Assembly (NCBI RefSeq): GCF_000485595.1 | Contig: NW_014577430.1 | Location: forward strand, 174,073-207,657 | Source of the DNA: Priapulus caudatus | Taxonomy: Eukaryota > Priapulida > Priapulimorpha > Priapulimorphida > Priapulidae | Length of the DNA: 33,585 bases | Direction of reading: 5' to 3' | Part shown: piece after piece, positions 32,323-33,585 of the stretch | Position numbering within the stretch: position 1 is the first letter of the stretch | Layout of the letters: each line of letters opens with the position of its first letter | Notes under the pieces: model-generated | The model's database searches: none | What the model was told of the DNA's origin: nothing | Seen by the model: only the letters and a program-made list of their open reading frames with translations | Position numbers and translations under genes: made by a program

Positions 32323-32661
32323 ATACAATGTGCGCATATGAATTATTTCTACCGATAGATGGCGCGAGGATGTCATATTTGATCAAAGTCGCTGCTACAT
32401 TATTGAAATACATATATCGAAGTGTAGAATGGGAATGTCACAGCCAAACCTTTACCAATCTTATCCAGTAACTGTTGTTTTGTATAGGAACTGTAATTAT
32501 ACTAATTCCACTCTACGTTAAATACGTTTTAGATCATTATAATACATTTAATAATGCGTTTTACGGTTACACACAACATACAATGTGCGCATATGAATTA
32601 TTTCTCTCGATAGATGGTGCGAAGCTGTCATATTTGATCAAAGTCGCTGCTACATTATTGA
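32323..32661 (+). repeat. 84-bp direct repeat, two copies
   Basis: 32323-32406 and 32578-32661 share ATACAATGTGCGCATATGAA and GTCATATTTGATCAAAGTCG, with a few substitutions and one block of changes (ACCGATAGATGGCGC against CTCGATAGATGGTGC). About 171 bp of unrelated sequence lies between. Confidence 0.9.
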
Positions 32662-32783
32662 GGTGAGGGTTCAGGAGGGGGGAGACGGGAGAGGAGGGGG
32701 GCCTCCCCAGCTACGCACCTGTCAGATTAGCTCCGATTTGTAGACAGGTCGGATGGGTGGATGGATGGATGAATAGCTAGATA

Positions 32784-33389
32784 CAGTGGCGTAGACAGGT
32801 TTTCAGTTGTGGGGGGGGGATGATTTCGCTGTTACTTCCATCGCAATGTATATGAAGAGTGTGCGCGAGAAGCGCACACTGTGAGCGCCTTGGCGCAAAG
32901 CCATTAAAGGGTGGGGTCCAGGGGCCCACCCTAGGGGTGCAGGGGCAGAGCCTTTGCCCGGGGTCCAGGGGGCGGAGCCCCCGGAAGCTCTTGGATCTTA
33001 GCAATTTATAACCTTCAAGATGGCCGTTTTTGAGGGAATTGAACAAAATTGATATTGGAAGTGCAATTTTGTCAATTCTAAGGTAATTTTTTTCTTTAGA
33101 TCCCAGAGGTTTAATAACACGCAACCCCCCTCCCCCACACACACAACCAGTGGCGGATCCAGAAGAAAACTCTAGGGGGGGGGGCGAATCATGCGAGCTC
33201 AAGGGCACGAAGCACCCGGGGGGGAGGGGGGTGTTGGAGTGGGTGTTCCCCTCCCACTGTGTGGAATTGTTAAAAAGTTGCACTCTAAAAGCAATCAATT
33301 TTGGACATCTTTATCATAGAATATCAGGCCCGTATCCAGCTTTATATTGGGGGGGGGGGTTCGTTTTTCAATATTGGCAATTTTCTCGG
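32784..33389. mobile_element. Cluster of short transposon-like ends
   Basis: CAGTGGCGTAGACAGG (32784-32799), CAGTGGCGGATCCAG (33148-33162) and AGGCCCGTATCCAGC (about 33327) are followed by G-runs. These look like related ends of short non-autonomous elements, nested or truncated. No complete inverted pair found. Confidence 0.5.
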
Positions 33390-33581
33390 CAGGGCCGTGT
33401 ACAGGATTTGTACCAGGGGTGCATGGGTCTAACCGTAACCCAAAGTTGCGAGCACGCGAAGGGGTGGTCTGGGGGGCCCTTCCCCAGAAATTTTTTAAAA
33501 TTAGACCCCCTTAGATGCGTTTTCTGTGCGAGCAAGGGGGGGGGGTCCGGATTCCCTGGACCCCCCCTGTACACGCCCCTG
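33390..33581. mobile_element. 192-bp TIR element at right edge
   Basis: CAGGGCCGTGTACAGG at 33390-33405 pairs with CCTGTACACGCCCCTG at 33566-33581 (15 of 16). The left flank ends CTCGG and the right flank starts CTCG before the window stops, consistent with a short target duplication. CAGGG ends recall hAT-type elements. Confidence 0.7.
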
Positions 33582-33585
33582 CTCG

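Noticed and set aside
32777-33298. 173-codon frame on the - strand
   Set aside because: Crosses several transposon ends and G-runs; composition-driven, no domain.

Overview
The window looks like nuclear DNA of an invertebrate animal. It has AT-rich, intron-bearing genes with GT-AG splice sites, many microsatellites and minisatellites, short inverted-repeat transposons and a 10-base N gap. The species cannot be told from the sequence. No rRNA, complete tRNA, CRISPR array or prokaryotic operon was seen.

Two protein genes can be supported, and they lie head to head. On the + strand, 23730-29454 holds a complete or nearly complete eight-exon gene for histone RNA stem-loop-binding protein (SLBP). 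Its RNA-binding domain (RRQKQ..YGKN, HPKTPNK, SRRRWD, HNW) is unmistakable, and an AATAAA signal follows the stop. On the - strand, starting at 22271, exons of a CDC25-type M-phase inducer phosphatase are scattered down to position 909. Only the N-terminal regulatory half is present (SPMTDLA, SLPVRL, KEN box, RAISAP, DDGFLD). The rhodanese-like catalytic exons should lie beyond the left edge. The two start codons are about 1.46 kb apart. That interval has an E2F-type site, a CCAAT box, a promoter hairpin and a thrice-repeated 9-mer. Both products act in the cell cycle: CDC25 activates CDKs, and SLBP processes and translates replication-dependent histone mRNA. A shared, cell-cycle-regulated promoter region is a reasonable inference.

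Layout: 1-3.2 kb holds CDC25 exons plus a 437-bp palindrome. 3.5-9.3 kb is low-complexity and tandem-repeat DNA. 9.3-14.9 kb has no recognisable content and unusual composition. 14.9-20.7 kb is microsatellites, an N gap, a locus present twice (15.24-15.74 and 19.12-19.57 kb; the first copy is about 13% longer through scattered insertions, suggesting unpolished long-read sequence) and small hairpin elements. 20.7-22.3 kb is the 5' end of CDC25. 22.3-23.7 kb is the divergent promoter. 23.7-29.5 kb is SLBP, whose introns carry three inverted-repeat elements. 29.6-33.6 kb is AT-rich intergenic DNA with a 360-bp inverted-repeat element, duplicated segments and a cluster of short transposon ends.

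The best leads are: the CDC25/SLBP divergent pair; a 752-bp transposon in SLBP intron 3 whose 6-bp target duplication copies the 5' splice site; tandem in-frame 5' splice sites 33 bp apart in CDC25; a perfect 35-bp inverted repeat enclosing degenerate TTAGGG repeats; and evidence that much of the middle of the window is badly assembled.
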